In this document: one piece after another, positions 53,197-63,023 of the stretch
Layout: the number at the start of each line of letters is the position of its first letter
Position numbering within the stretch: the stretch's first letter is position 1
Source: Gulosibacter molinativorax
GTDB taxonomy: Bacteria; Actinomycetota; Actinomycetes; Actinomycetales; Microbacteriaceae
DNA length: 64,000 nt
Assembly: GCF_003010915.2 (NCBI RefSeq)
Contig: NZ_CP028426.1
Span: 1,426,001-1,490,000 of the forward strand
Direction of reading: 5' to 3'
Notes under the pieces: model-generated
The model's database searches: none
What the model was told of the DNA's origin: nothing
The model's input: the letters and a program-made list of their open reading frames with translations, nothing else
Position numbers and translations under genes: made by a program

Positions 53197-53757
53197 CTAA
53201 CCGCCGTGATGTACAGATGGCGACCCAACCCGAAGCACGAACACGGCCGCCGAAATCACGGCGAACACGAGCAACGAGATGCCCATGAAGGGGCCAACCC
53301 GTCGACTCGTCGCGTGCTCGTCTGTTCGCAAGCGAAGCAGCAACACGAAGAGCCCGAGCGTCTGAATGAGTCCGAGAATCGCCATCGAGAGGTCTTGTAG
53401 CAGCAGCGCCATCGGGATGAAATGCACCGCGACGACGAGCGCGATCCACCAGGCGGTCCAGCGAGATAGCTCGCGAAACGCGAGAGCGATGGCTCCTGCT
53501 GCAGCCAGGAGCACCTCCGAGCCGACAAGTATTCCGTACAGGTGCCAGTTCCCATCCAGCGCACTTCCGTCCCGCCAGTGCAGGAAAACGGTGAAGCCGA
53601 ATATCCCGGCGAACCCGAGGCCGAGAATCGAGCCAGCGCCGAGTTTCCAGCGGTTCGACGGCTCGGGGTCTTCCTGCGCCCAGCCGAGCCAGACCATTGT
53701 CATGAGCCCGAACCAGGCGATCGAGAACGCGTGGTCGCGAATAAATTCAGTGAGCAT
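53197..53757 (-). CDS. Six-helix membrane protein of unknown function
   Basis: This 186-residue protein has six hydrophobic segments, including HAFSIAWFGLMTMVWLGWAQ and YGILVGSEVLLAAAGAIALA. Residues between helices 1 and 2 (EDPEPSNRWK) are charged. No family was recognised with confidence, although actinobacterial proteins of this kind are common. The start at 53757 has GAGGAGGTGG upstream. It lies upstream of ychF and is transcribed the same way, so both may be in one operon. Confidence 0.7.
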   Translation of the reverse strand: MLTEFIRDHAFSIAWFGLMTMVWLGWAQEDPEPSNRWKLGAGSILGLGFAGIFGFTVFLHWRDGSALDGNWHLYGILVGSEVLLAAAGAIALAFRELSRWTAWWIALVVAVHFIPMALLLQDLSMAILGLIQTLGLFVLLLRLRTDEHATSRRVGPFMGISLLVFAVISAAVFVLRVGSPSVHHGG

Positions 53758-53880
53758 CCTTGCCACCTCCTCGGGCGCCCCCATTGCTGACAACACCCGT
53801 AGTGCCAGGCTACCGAGTCGAACCCTCTTTTGAACCGTCCCATGGTTGGTTGTCGGATGCTCATGACACCATGGGTGGTC

Positions 53881-54495
53881 ATGCCAGTAGATTTCGTCGC
53901 GATCGACTTTGAGACCGCAAACCGCTCCCCCGCGTCTGCCTGCCAGGTGGGGCTACTGCGCGTGCGCGACGGTCAGCCGGTCGCGAGCGAGGAGTGGCTC
54001 ATCCACCCTCCCCAGGGGCACGACGATTTCGCTCCCTTCAACGTAAGGCTGCATGGCATCGACGCCGCCATGGTCCGTGGTGCGGCCGACTGGCCCGAGA
54101 CCCTTCGCCGCATCCTCGATTTCGTGCGGGATGACGTCCTGGTCGCACACAACGCACCCTTCGACATGGGCGTATTGGTTGCCGCGACACGCGCGTCGCG
54201 GCTTCCCATTCCGCAACTGCGCTATTTCTGTTCCCTCCGACTCGCCCGCCGCAACTATGTCCTGCCGTCGTACGCACTGCCGAAAGCATCCAAGGCCGCC
54301 GGATACAACCTCACCCGCCACCACGACGCGCTCGCTGACGCCGAGGCGTGCGCTGCGATCGTCGTTGACGTCGCTCACACCCGTGGTCGGCTTAACATTG
54401 AAGAGTTGAGCGACGCAACCGGCGTTCAAATTCGCAGTTTGCGACCGGCAGACCCACCGGCGCTCGATTCCCTCGTGGCAGGCGCCACGTTCTGA
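53881..54495 (+). CDS. DEDDh 3'-5' exonuclease (DnaQ-like)
   Basis: This 204-residue protein has the exonuclease motifs: DFVAIDFETANRSPASACQV (ExoI Asp, Glu), VAHNAPFDMGVL (ExoII) and LTRHHDALADAEACAAI (ExoIII His and Asp). It resembles the epsilon proofreading subunit and RNase T type enzymes that degrade single strands from the 3' end. A C-terminal BRCT-like domain is absent. The start at 53881 fits the first strand. It is divergent from the membrane protein gene. Confidence 0.9.
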   Translation: MPVDFVAIDFETANRSPASACQVGLLRVRDGQPVASEEWLIHPPQGHDDFAPFNVRLHGIDAAMVRGAADWPETLRRILDFVRDDVLVAHNAPFDMGVLVAATRASRLPIPQLRYFCSLRLARRNYVLPSYALPKASKAAGYNLTRHHDALADAEACAAIVVDVAHTRGRLNIEELSDATGVQIRSLRPADPPALDSLVAGATF

Positions 54496-54525
54496 CGCCA
54501 CTCGATCAAGACCAGGAGACGCACC

Positions 54526-55734
54526 GTGGATACGCCCCGCTGGCAACAACTGCTCGCTCACCCCGACCAGATTGACCCCACGGGAGTGGATATCGAGGTC
54601 ATCGCCGACGCTGGAGATGCGGCCTATCGGGCAGTGCTCAAGAGTTGGAATGCCCTTCGTCTTGGCGACGACCGCGACGCGCACACCTCGATCGCCTACG
54701 TCCTCGCGACCGCGTTCGACGACGTTCGCGGCCTCGAAGAAATCGCCGCGCAGTGGCCCGAGGCCTTCCCCCAGGAAATCGCCTGGCGGACGATGCTTGC
54801 GGAGCCCTCACCCCGACTGACCGAGGTCTTCGGCCCCAAGCTCATCGCCGAGCTGCGTCGCTGGCTCGAGTCGAACGGCAGTGAGCCGCTGCCGAAGGAG
54901 GCCGCCCGCGCGGCGCGACTGCTTCATCCAGACGACAATGGCGAGGTCTACCTCGAGCTCCGTCGAATGCTCGTTGCCAACGCGGAACCCGAAGAGCTCG
55001 ACGCGGCCGAACGCGTCGCCGATGACCTCCTTATCGCCGCGGCTGCGGCTACCCCCGATCGTCTCGAGGTGCGGCAAACCGTCCTCGCATACTGGGGCGA
55101 GGAGCCACCACTCGACGAGGTCCCGACTGCCGAGCCAGACCCTGGCGAGTCCCCGGCCTCGTGGGATGCGACGTGCGAGCTGATCGCCCGCACCACCGCC
55201 CCATCGTTCGCGGACCGGGTCATCGCAATCGTGTTCGGCGATGACGAGTCGTGGAACGGGCCCGGCAGCGACGCTGATGCGCTCGTGCGCGCGCTCGGCT
55301 CGTCCACGGGCAGCACGGCGGATGCGAAACTCCTCGAGATCGCGAAGGCACAGGTCCCGATGTCGGGGCTCGCGGTGCGCACGCTCGCGGCCCGTCGACG
55401 ACGGCTCGCGGGCGCCGAGCCCGAGATGATGGAGCGACTCAACACGATCGTTCGTGGGATGCGCGAGCACGGCATCTTGGACTCGACGCCAGGCCACCGC
55501 ACGCGCCTCGCGCTCGCCAAGGAACGAACTGCTGATGAAGACCCGTTACGCACCGCGATGACCGTGGCGTCCGCGCTCGGCCGACCGACCGGCGACGAGC
55601 TCGCACCCGAATGGGCCGCGTTCGCCGGTTGGCTCGATACCGTCGAGCTCCCCGGTCCCACTCCGGTGCCCGCGGCGCCCGGACGGAGACCGGGAGAGGA
55701 ACGCGGGCGACGCAGGCTTTTCGGCCGCCGGTAA
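54526..55734 (+). CDS. Hypothetical 402-residue helical protein
   Basis: The protein starts at GTG behind CAGGAGACG. It is acidic and mostly helical (RWLESNGSEPLPKEAARAAR, EELDAAERVADDLLIAAAAA) with a Pro-rich basic tail (RRPGEERGRRRLFGRR). No domain was recognised. It lies between the exonuclease and rmuC, all transcribed rightward, so a link to DNA processing is possible but not shown. Confidence 0.65.
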   Translation: MDTPRWQQLLAHPDQIDPTGVDIEVIADAGDAAYRAVLKSWNALRLGDDRDAHTSIAYVLATAFDDVRGLEEIAAQWPEAFPQEIAWRTMLAEPSPRLTEVFGPKLIAELRRWLESNGSEPLPKEAARAARLLHPDDNGEVYLELRRMLVANAEPEELDAAERVADDLLIAAAAATPDRLEVRQTVLAYWGEEPPLDEVPTAEPDPGESPASWDATCELIARTTAPSFADRVIAIVFGDDESWNGPGSDADALVRALGSSTGSTADAKLLEIAKAQVPMSGLAVRTLAARRRRLAGAEPEMMERLNTIVRGMREHGILDSTPGHRTRLALAKERTADEDPLRTAMTVASALGRPTGDELAPEWAAFAGWLDTVELPGPTPVPAAPGRRPGEERGRRRLFGRR

Positions 55735-55812
55735 CGATCCGCCAAGCGCCCAGGTTCGGCATGCCGAGGCGGATGCGCCGAAAATGTCGGGGGCTCGTGC
55801 GACGCTACGCGC

Positions 55813-56982
55813 ATGGACATCCTCTGGATTTTTCTCGCTCTGATCATCGGCCTCGCCGTCGGCGCCGTCGCGACGCTCTTGGTGCTTCGATCGAGAGTCG
55901 CGGCCGAGGCCGGGCGCGCTGACGTCGCCTCGGCCCGCGCCGACGAGCTCCGCGAGCAGCTTGAGCTGCAGCAGGGTCAACGCGCGAGTCAGGACCAGGT
56001 GCTGCGTGAGCTCGCCCCGGTTCGCGACGAGCTCACGAGGATGCGCAATGTCGTGCGGGAGATCGACCAGGAGCGCAACGAACTCAACGGGCGCATTTCC
56101 GAGCAGCTGCGCATCCAGGCCCAGTCGGATGCCGAGCTGCGCGCTTCCACCGACCAGCTGACGGCCGCGCTGCGCTCTAACACCGAGCGTGGCTCGTGGG
56201 GCGAGGCGCAGCTGCGCAACCTGATGGAATCGGCGGGGATGCTCGAGCGCGTCGATTTCGACGTGCAGCAGCAGTTCGCGGGTGAGGATGCTCGGCTCCG
56301 GCCGGATGCGATCGTTCACCTCCCCGGGGAGCACTCCCTCATCATCGATGCGAAGGCTCCAATGAACCGCTACCTCGAGGCGATGCAGCTCCCCTCGCCC
56401 GGCGACGAGGCCGATCAGCGGCGCCGGAAGCAGCTCCTCGCCGAGCACGCGCGCACCGTGCGAGGTCACGTGGATGCGCTGCGCACGCGCAACTACCCCG
56501 CGGCGGTCCCCGGTTCCCCACGACTCGTCATCGCATACCTGCCGAGCGAGTCGGCGCTCTCTGCGGCCGTCGCCGCTGACCCGATGCTTCTCGACTATGC
56601 CTTCGGGAAAGACGTCGCGCTCGCCTCCCCGGTGACGCTATGGGCGATCCTGCGCGGGGTCGCCGCGTCCTGGCAGCAGGAGCGCATCACCGACTCAGTC
56701 GAGGAGGTGCTTAGCCTGTCGTCGCAGCTCTACAACCGCCTCGGCACCGCCGCGAACCACCTCGCGAAGCTCGGCAAGCAGCTGCGCGGGTCGGTCGAGG
56801 CGTACGACAGTCTCGTCGGCTCGCTCGAGACCCGGGTGTTCCCGACCGCCCGAAAGCTCGGCCAGTTCGATGCATCCGCGAAGCCACTCCAGCAGAGCAT
56901 CCAGGTGGAAATGACGCCTCGCCCGCTCAGCGCTCCGGAGTTCACGGATAAACTCGAAGCCGCCGAACGGGCGAGGGCGTAG
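55813..56982 (+). CDS. rmuC: DNA recombination protein RmuC
   Basis: This 389-residue protein has an N-terminal membrane helix (LWIFLALIIGLAVGAVATLL), a coiled coil rich in Glu/Gln/Arg (residues 30-115), and the RmuC nuclease-like core: RGSWGEAQLRNLMESAGMLE, DAIVHLPGEHSLIIDAKAPM, VIAYLPSESALSAAV. RmuC limits DNA inversion and rearrangement. It is convergent with glpX, the stops being nine bases apart. Confidence 0.92.
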   Translation: MDILWIFLALIIGLAVGAVATLLVLRSRVAAEAGRADVASARADELREQLELQQGQRASQDQVLRELAPVRDELTRMRNVVREIDQERNELNGRISEQLRIQAQSDAELRASTDQLTAALRSNTERGSWGEAQLRNLMESAGMLERVDFDVQQQFAGEDARLRPDAIVHLPGEHSLIIDAKAPMNRYLEAMQLPSPGDEADQRRRKQLLAEHARTVRGHVDALRTRNYPAAVPGSPRLVIAYLPSESALSAAVAADPMLLDYAFGKDVALASPVTLWAILRGVAASWQQERITDSVEEVLSLSSQLYNRLGTAANHLAKLGKQLRGSVEAYDSLVGSLETRVFPTARKLGQFDASAKPLQQSIQVEMTPRPLSAPEFTDKLEAAERARA

Positions 56983-56991
56983 TCGCGGGGC

Positions 56992-58005
56992 CTACTCGTC
57001 GTCGCGCAGCCACTTGTCGCTGCGGTGAACGGCCGTGACACGGCGGAATGTGCCCGAACGTGCTCGCAGCACGACCGAGTCGGTCGTGATCTGGTTGCGC
57101 TCACGGTTCACGCCGCGCACAAGGCCACCATCGGTGACGCCGGTGCAGACGAAGAACGTGTTGTCAGTGCGCACGAGGTCGTCCTGCGTCAGCACGCGGT
57201 CGAGGTCGTGCCCGGCGTTGATCGCGTTCGAGCGCTCCTCGTCGTTGCGCGGGTGGAGGCGGCCCTGCATGACGCCGTCGAGACCCTTGATCGCGCACGC
57301 CGTGATGATGCCCTCAGGGGTGCCACCGATACCGACGCACATGTCGATGCGACCGGTCTCGAGTGCGGCGTTGATGCCACCGGCGACGTCGCCGTCGAGC
57401 ATCAGTTCGGTGCCGGCACCCGATGCGCGAACGTCGGCGATGAGCTGCTCGTGGCGGGGGCGGTCGAGGATCGCGACGTTCATGTCCTCGATGTCCTTGC
57501 CGAGGGCCTTCGCGAGGTCTCGGATGTTGTCGCCGATCGGGCGCTCGAGGTCGATGATGCCCTTACCGGCGGGACCGGTGACGATCTTGTCCATGTAGAA
57601 CACCTCTTTGGGGTTGTACATGGTTCCGCGGTCAGCAACCGCGATCACGCTGAGCGCGTTCTGGCGGCCAGCTGCGGTGAGGCTCGTGCCGTCAATCGGG
57701 TCGACCGCGATGTCGCACAGCGGTCCGCGACCGTTACCCACGATTTCGCCGTTGAACAACATGGGCGCCTCGTCCTTTTCGCCCTCGCCGATTACGACCT
57801 CGCCCTGGAACTCGACGGTCGCAAGGAACTTACGCATCGCATCCACGGCGGCGCCATCGGCGGCATTCTTGTTGCCGCGACCGATCCAAGGAACAGCGCG
57901 AATCGCAGCCGCCTCTGTGGCGCGGACGAGCTCCATGGCGAGGTTACGGTCAGGGTGCTCGATCAGTTCCGGCTGGTGCGCGGCTGAGTCAATGGCTTCG
58001 GTCAC
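56992..58005 (-). CDS. glpX: Fructose-1,6-bisphosphatase class II (GlpX)
   Basis: This 337-residue enzyme has GEVVIGEGEKDEAPMLFNGE, AVDPIDGTSLTAAGR (metal-binding Asp and Glu), YMDKIVTGP, and IGGTPEGIITACAIKGLDGV. GlpX removes phosphate from fructose-1,6-bisphosphate in gluconeogenesis and is the main FBPase in actinobacteria. It is divergent from fba, whose product acts on the same metabolite. Family length is met. Confidence 0.96.
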   Translation of the reverse strand: MTEAIDSAAHQPELIEHPDRNLAMELVRATEAAAIRAVPWIGRGNKNAADGAAVDAMRKFLATVEFQGEVVIGEGEKDEAPMLFNGEIVGNGRGPLCDIAVDPIDGTSLTAAGRQNALSVIAVADRGTMYNPKEVFYMDKIVTGPAGKGIIDLERPIGDNIRDLAKALGKDIEDMNVAILDRPRHEQLIADVRASGAGTELMLDGDVAGGINAALETGRIDMCVGIGGTPEGIITACAIKGLDGVMQGRLHPRNDEERSNAINAGHDLDRVLTQDDLVRTDNTFFVCTGVTDGGLVRGVNRERNQITTDSVVLRARSGTFRRVTAVHRSDKWLRDDE

Positions 58006-58119
58006 GTTGAACCCTTTCGACGTTGTTCATCTATGTCCTCCAGCCTATTCGGTAGCGCTCGGGAATCGGTGAACGAGCCTCGATAGACTGCGCATGTCGT
58101 CCGATACAGAGGAGCAACT

Positions 58120-59148
58120 ATGCCAATTGCAACGCCCGACCAGTACGCGGAAATGCTGAACCGCGCAAAAGAAAACGGTTTCGCCTACCCCGCCATCAAC
58201 GTATCCAGCTCGCAGACGGTCAACGCCGTCCTCCAGGGACTCACCGAGGCAGGCTCGGACGGCATCATCCAGGTGACCACCGGTGGCGCCGACTACTTCG
58301 CTGGTCAGACTCGCACGGCACGCGCATCCGGTGCCCTCGCCATGGCGGCGTTCGTGACCGAGGTTGCGAAGAACTACCCGATCACGGTCGCGCTGCACAC
58401 CGACCACTGCCCGAAGAACGCGCTCGACACCTTCGTCCTGCCGCTGATCGAGGCCTCCGAGGAAGCCGTCAAGCGCGGCGGCGAGCCGATCTTCCAGTCG
58501 CACATGTGGGATGGCTCGGCCGTGCCGCTCGAGGAGAACCTGCAGATCGCCAAGGAATTGCTCCCCCGCATCAAGAACAACAACCAGATCCTCGAGGTCG
58601 AGATTGGTGTTGTCGGTGGTGAAGAGGACGGCGTTGTCGGCGACATGAACGACAAGCTCTACACCGACCTCGAGGACGCGATTGCGACCGTCGAAGCCCT
58701 CGGTCTCGGCGAGCAGGGGCGCTACATGGCCGCGCTAACCTTTGGCAACGTGCACGGTGTCTACAAGCCCGGCAACGTGAAGCTCCGCCCCGAGATCCTC
58801 GCGGACATCCAGGCGGGCCTCGCCGAGAAGTACGGCACCGCCCCGAAGCCGCTCGACCTCGTCTTCCACGGTGGTTCGGGTTCGAGCGACGAGGAAATCG
58901 CGACCGCGGTCGCGAACGGCGTCATCAAGATGAACATCGACACCGACACGCAGTACGCATACTCGCGTTCGGTCGCCGACACCGTCCTCAAGAACTACGA
59001 CGGCTTCCTCAAGATCGACGGCGAGGTCGGCAACAAGAAGGTCTACGACCCCCGCTCGTGGGGCAAGAAGGCCGAGACGGCCATGGCCGCTCGCGTCATC
59101 GAGGCCACGCAGCAGCTCGGTTCGCACGGCCAGTCGCAGTCCATCTAG
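58120..59148 (+). CDS. fba: Class II fructose-bisphosphate aldolase
   Basis: This 342-residue Zn aldolase has metal ligand motifs VALHTDHCPK, TFGNVHGVYKPGNVKLRPE and VFHGGSGSSDEE, and IDTDTQYAYSRSVAD near the end. It cleaves fructose-1,6-bisphosphate into dihydroxyacetone phosphate and glyceraldehyde-3-phosphate, and works with divergent glpX. The stop TAG shares its G with the GTG start of the next gene. A GAGGAGCAACT lies before ATG. Confidence 0.96.
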   Translation: MPIATPDQYAEMLNRAKENGFAYPAINVSSSQTVNAVLQGLTEAGSDGIIQVTTGGADYFAGQTRTARASGALAMAAFVTEVAKNYPITVALHTDHCPKNALDTFVLPLIEASEEAVKRGGEPIFQSHMWDGSAVPLEENLQIAKELLPRIKNNNQILEVEIGVVGGEEDGVVGDMNDKLYTDLEDAIATVEALGLGEQGRYMAALTFGNVHGVYKPGNVKLRPEILADIQAGLAEKYGTAPKPLDLVFHGGSGSSDEEIATAVANGVIKMNIDTDTQYAYSRSVADTVLKNYDGFLKIDGEVGNKKVYDPRSWGKKAETAMAARVIEATQQLGSHGQSQSI

Positions 59149-59636
59149 TGTCACAACAGGATCCATCCGGGCCTCGGGGCAACGCTCCGGGGCCCGGCCC
59201 CGTTCTCTCCCCCGAAGAGATCCGCAAGATTCGGCTGCGCAGCGACCGGATGATCGGCATCATGCTCTTCATCATCGGTGGCTTCGCGACGGTCGTGCAC
59301 ATGGCGACCCTCCTGCCGGATGCGCTAGCACAGCAGGCGGCGCTCGCCTTCGAGGCCTACGGGCTGGGCGACTATCACCGCGCCGCAGGTCTCGAGGACT
59401 TCGCGTGGGTCGGCATCGTTCTGCATCCGCTGAACTACGGGGTGTGGCTGTACGTCGCGCTCAAGCGCTGGCAGAAGAAGAAGTACGGCAGCTGGTGCGC
59501 GTTCGCGGGCGCCGGTGTCGCGCTCATCATCAGCATGACGGTCATGGTGATCGCGTTTGCGATGCATCCCGAGATCCTCGCGTGGGTTGAAAGCGGCTCC
59601 CCGATGCCGACGCCGACCCCAGCTCCGACTCCGTAG
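59148..59636 (+). CDS. DUF6264 membrane protein
   Basis: This 162-residue protein starts at GTG. It has an acidic/Pro-rich N-terminus, then RSDRMIGIMLFIIGGFATVV, three further hydrophobic helices including WVGIVLHPLNYGVWLYVALK, and a Thr/Pro tail. This is the DUF6264 pattern seen in Microbacteriaceae. The start overlaps the fba stop by one base (TAGTG), so translation is coupled. Function is unknown. Confidence 0.82.
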   Translation: MSQQDPSGPRGNAPGPGPVLSPEEIRKIRLRSDRMIGIMLFIIGGFATVVHMATLLPDALAQQAALAFEAYGLGDYHRAAGLEDFAWVGIVLHPLNYGVWLYVALKRWQKKKYGSWCAFAGAGVALIISMTVMVIAFAMHPEILAWVESGSPMPTPTPAPTP

Positions 59637-59638
59637 CC

Positions 59639-60694
59639 CTAGGTGCGGATGCGGCCGCCGAGCGCGCGATCGTCGTCGCCGAGGTCCTGGCGCAGCTCCT
59701 TCGGGAGCGAGAACATGAGGTCCTCGACCGCCGTCTCGACCTCCTCGATGTCCGAGTACCCGGCGGTTGCGAGGGCCGCGAGCGTCTCCTGCACAAGCAC
59801 CTCCGGCACGGATGCACCCGAGGTCACGCCGATCGACGCGACGCCATCGAGCCACTCCTGGCGGATCTCGTCGGCGAAGTCGATTCGGTATGCGGCCTTC
59901 GCGCCGTACTGCAGCGCAACTTCGACGAGCCGCACCGAGTTCGAAGAGTTCGCCGAGCCCACCACGATCACGAGATCCGCCTCAGCCGCAATGTTCTTTA
60001 TCGCAGCCTGCCGGTTCGTGGTGGCGTAGCAAATATCGTCCGACGGCGGATCCTGCAGGTTCGGGAACCGCGCCCGGAGCCGGTTCACCGTCTCCATCGT
60101 CTCGTCGACCGACAGGGTGGTTTGTGAGAGCCACACCACGTTGTCCGGATCGTCGACCGCGACGGTATCGGCTTCATCCGGGTTGTTGACGATGGTGACG
60201 CGCTCGCCGGCATGGCCAGCGGTCCCTTCAACTTCCTCGTGGCCGTCGTGGCCGATCAGCAGGATGTGTTGGCCCTTTTTCGCGAACCGCGTCGCCTCCC
60301 GATGCACCTTTGTGACAAGCGGACAGGTTGCGTCTATCGTCTGCAACTCGCGCTCGGCGGCCGCATCCTTGACCATCGGCGAGACGCCGTGGGCCGAAAA
60401 CACGAGGTGCGATCCCTCGGGGACCTCGTCGACCTCCTCCACGAAAATCGCCCCGCGAGCTTCAAGCTCGCTCACCACGTGCTTGTTGTGGACGATCTGT
60501 TTACGCACATAAACCGGCGCGCCGTACCGTTCGAGCGCTTTATCCACAGCCACGACCGCTCGGTCGACGCCGGCACAGTATCCTCGAGGGGCGGCCAATA
60601 ACACGCGCTTGGGACCGTCTACAGGACGATTCTCGAGTACCACCGCGGGTCGTGGCACCCGCGGCGTGGGCAGAAGCACTACGGGGTCAGTCAC
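59639..60694 (-). CDS. ispH: 4-hydroxy-3-methylbut-2-enyl diphosphate reductase (IspH/LytB)
   Basis: This 351-residue iron-sulfur enzyme has three cysteines for the 4Fe-4S cluster: [22 protein letters not shown], and [11 protein letters not shown], plus [14 protein letters not shown] for diphosphate binding. It makes IPP and DMAPP in the last step of the MEP pathway in the cytoplasm. It is convergent with DUF6264 and divergent from xseA. The N-terminus has about 25 extra residues before the core. Confidence 0.95.
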   Translation of the reverse strand: MTDPVVLLPTPRVPRPAVVLENRPVDGPKRVLLAAPRGYCAGVDRAVVAVDKALERYGAPVYVRKQIVHNKHVVSELEARGAIFVEEVDEVPEGSHLVFSAHGVSPMVKDAAAERELQTIDATCPLVTKVHREATRFAKKGQHILLIGHDGHEEVEGTAGHAGERVTIVNNPDEADTVAVDDPDNVVWLSQTTLSVDETMETVNRLRARFPNLQDPPSDDICYATTNRQAAIKNIAAEADLVIVVGSANSSNSVRLVEVALQYGAKAAYRIDFADEIRQEWLDGVASIGVTSGASVPEVLVQETLAALATAGYSDIEEVETAVEDLMFSLPKELRQDLGDDDRALGGRIRT

Positions 60695-60760
60695 CCCGCT
60701 AGCCTACGTCAGTCGTCCGCAGGAATGACCGTCACTACCAGCCACAGATCAGGGAATGGG

Positions 60761-61975
60761 ATGCACATGGCAGCGCCGTCGAGCCCCGAACAGCCGTTTC
60801 AGGTGAGCTTTATCTCGCAATCCGTGCGCGAGTGGGTGGGCAGGCTTGGCGCCGCGTGGATCGAGGGCGAGCTCACGAGCTACGACGTCCGCGGCGGCCA
60901 CGCGTACGCGAAGCTGCGCGACCTCAACGAGGATGCATCCGTATCCCTCACCATGTGGCGCAGCGTCCGCGAGCGCCTCGACGGCGAGTTCAAAAAGGGC
61001 GATCGCGTCATCGTGAACGCAAAGCCCGACTTCTGGGTCAAGGGCGGCACGCTCTCCTTCCAGGTCTACGACATGCGCCAGGCCGGCGTCGGCACCCTCC
61101 TCGAGCAGCTCGAGAAGCTGCGTCGAAAGCTTACGGCCGAGGGCCTCTTCGCACCCGAGTTGAAGAAGCCCCTCCCGTTCCTCCCGCAGAAGATCGGCCT
61201 CATCACCGGACGCGAGTCGGATGCCGAAAAGGATGTGCGCCGCAACGCAGAGCTGCGGTGGCCAGCGGTCGAGTTCCGCACCATCCACACGCGCGTCCAG
61301 GGCGACAACACCGTGCCCGAAGTCATCGCCGCGATCCAGGCACTCGACGCCGACCCCGAGGTCGACGTCATCATCATCGCCCGCGGCGGCGGGGACTTCC
61401 TGCACCTGCTGCCGTTTTCCGATGAGGCGCTCGTGCGCGCCGCCGCGAGCGCGCACACGCCCATCGTCAGCGCGATCGGACACGAGGCCGACCGCCCGCT
61501 GCTCGACGAGGTGGCAGACCTGCGCGCATCCACCCCGACGGATGCGGCGAAGCGCGTCGTCCCTGACGTTGCTGAGCAGCTGAACCTCGTCGAGCAGGCC
61601 CGCGCGCGCATCCGCCGTAACGTCACCGAGAAGATCAGGGTCGAGACCCAATACTTCGAGTCGCTGCGTAGCCGCCCAGCTATCGCCAACCCGGTCTGGA
61701 TGGTCGACCAGCGTGGTGAGGACCTCATGCGGCTGACGGCGCGGGGCGTGGAGCTCGTCGAGCGGCGGCTCGATTATGCCGCCGACGTGACGAAGAGTCT
61801 GCGCCTGCGCCTGAACTCGCTCTCCCCGCTCGGCACCCTGCAGCGCGGCTACTCGATCGTCGAAAAGATCGAGGAAGGCAGCGCCAGCGTCGTCACCGCG
61901 ACCGACCAGGTCGCCCCCAACACCAAGCTCAGTATCCGAGTCACCGATGGACGAATCGAGGCAACCGTAGAATGA
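60761..61975 (+). CDS. xseA: Exonuclease VII large subunit (XseA)
   Basis: This protein of about 404 residues (up to 416 if ATG 60725 is used) has the N-terminal OB fold (QPFQVSFISQSVREWVGRLG, IEGELTSYDVRGGHAYAKLR), and the catalytic exonuclease region (KKPLPFLPQKIGLITGRESD, VDVIIIARGGGDFLHLLPFS, IGHEADRPLLDEVADLRAST). It forms with XseB an enzyme that degrades single-stranded DNA in both directions. Its stop overlaps the xseB start as ATGA. Confidence 0.95.
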   Translation: MHMAAPSSPEQPFQVSFISQSVREWVGRLGAAWIEGELTSYDVRGGHAYAKLRDLNEDASVSLTMWRSVRERLDGEFKKGDRVIVNAKPDFWVKGGTLSFQVYDMRQAGVGTLLEQLEKLRRKLTAEGLFAPELKKPLPFLPQKIGLITGRESDAEKDVRRNAELRWPAVEFRTIHTRVQGDNTVPEVIAAIQALDADPEVDVIIIARGGGDFLHLLPFSDEALVRAAASAHTPIVSAIGHEADRPLLDEVADLRASTPTDAAKRVVPDVAEQLNLVEQARARIRRNVTEKIRVETQYFESLRSRPAIANPVWMVDQRGEDLMRLTARGVELVERRLDYAADVTKSLRLRLNSLSPLGTLQRGYSIVEKIEEGSASVVTATDQVAPNTKLSIRVTDGRIEATVE

Positions 61976-62232
61976 ACTCCATGGCAGCATCCGAAACCCC
62001 CGCATCCCGCCCCGTCGAGGAGCTGAGTTTCGAGGAGGCTCGCGACGAACTCGCGGGCATTGTGCAGGCTCTCGAGCAGGGCTCGCAGACTCTCGAGACG
62101 TCGCTCCAGCTGTGGGAGCGGGGCGAGGCCCTCGCCGCCCGCTGTGAGCAGTGGCTCAAGGGTGCACGCGAGCGGCTCGAGCGAGCTCGCGAACAGCAAT
62201 CATCACCGGCCGAATCGGCCGACAAGGAGTAA
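61972..62232 (+). CDS. xseB: Exonuclease VII small subunit (XseB)
   Basis: This 86-residue acidic coiled protein has LSFEEARDELAGIVQALEQG and LETSLQLWERGEALAARCEQ, the family signature. It assembles in several copies on one XseA. The length (about 80) fits. It overlaps xseA by four bases and precedes the DUF4245 gene by six bases, so the three form an operon. Confidence 0.95.
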   Translation: MNSMAASETPASRPVEELSFEEARDELAGIVQALEQGSQTLETSLQLWERGEALAARCEQWLKGARERLERAREQQSSPAESADKE

Positions 62233-62238
62233 GAGAAC

Positions 62239-62877
62239 TTGGCTAAGCGCCCTAAGAAACCCGCAGTCGTCGCCGAGCTCGGTCGCCCCGAGACCCCGGA
62301 GGAGACCGCGGCCCGCAAGGCGGAGAGCTCTCGCCTGTATCGCGCGCGGAAGACGATCAACAACCTCGCCGCAGCGCTCGGAGTCTCACTCCTCGCCGTG
62401 GCGGTGATCGTGTTTATGGTGCCGCGCGACGACTCCGAGAAGCTCCGCGACGTCGATTTCCACCAGGTCGCGAGCGAGGCACAGCCGGGGTACGAGGTCG
62501 AGCTGCTGAACCCGGAGGTACCGTCGAACTGGCAGTCGAACCAGGCCGAAATTCGTCACGGTGCCGACGGTGTCTCCGAGTGGTACATCGGCTTCATGCT
62601 GCTCGACGGGGACCAGGCAACCGAGTTTGTCGGCCTCAGCCAGGGCATCAACGCGAACGACACGTGGACCTACGAGAAGGTCGATCGCCGCAGCCCAACC
62701 GGATCGATTTCGATCGATGGCAACGAGTGGATTGAGTACGACTACACCGACCTGCCGACGACTGAGGCGGGGAACACTCGCTACTCGCTGGTACGCGAGG
62801 ATGCGGGGTCGACCATCGTGCTCTACGGCTCGCACACCGCCGAAGCCGTGCAGGAGCTCGCTTCCCGCATCCAGTAG
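62239..62877 (+). CDS. DUF4245 membrane-anchored protein
   Basis: This 212-residue protein starts at TTG, six bases after xseB with AAGGAG upstream. It has a basic start (LAKRPKKPAVVAEL), a membrane helix (NNLAAALGVSLLAVAVIVFM) and an external domain with EVELLNPEVPSNWQSNQAEI and NDTWTYEKVDRRSPTGSISI. This is DUF4245, found beside xseB in many actinobacteria. Function is unknown. A strong terminator follows. Confidence 0.85.
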   Translation: MAKRPKKPAVVAELGRPETPEETAARKAESSRLYRARKTINNLAAALGVSLLAVAVIVFMVPRDDSEKLRDVDFHQVASEAQPGYEVELLNPEVPSNWQSNQAEIRHGADGVSEWYIGFMLLDGDQATEFVGLSQGINANDTWTYEKVDRRSPTGSISIDGNEWIEYDYTDLPTTEAGNTRYSLVREDAGSTIVLYGSHTAEAVQELASRIQ

Positions 62878-62973
62878 GTCCACGATCCCGGAGCAGGCGC
62901 GCGAAGCGAGCCGTATCGACGGGTAGCTGACGGTTCGATACACGGCTGCACCGCACTCACCGACCGCAATGAG

Positions 62974-63010
62974 AAACCGCGGTGGTCACTTCGTGACCAC
63001 CGCGGTTTTT
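62974..63010. terminator. Strong bidirectional terminator
   Basis: Sixteen-base perfect arms (62974-62989, 62993-63008; core CCGCGGTGGTCAC) enclose a three-base loop TTC. It is followed by five T on the right and preceded by AAA on the left, so it works in both directions between the xseAB-DUF4245 operon and convergent fumC. Confidence 0.93.
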
Positions 63011-63023
63011 CATGTGCCGAAAC

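Noticed and set aside
57025..57987. 320-codon plus-strand frame opposite glpX
   Set aside because: Shadow of a strongly conserved gene.
60749..62005. 418-codon minus-strand frame opposite xseA
   Set aside because: Antisense of a well-supported gene, with no family resemblance; typical of high-GC codon bias.
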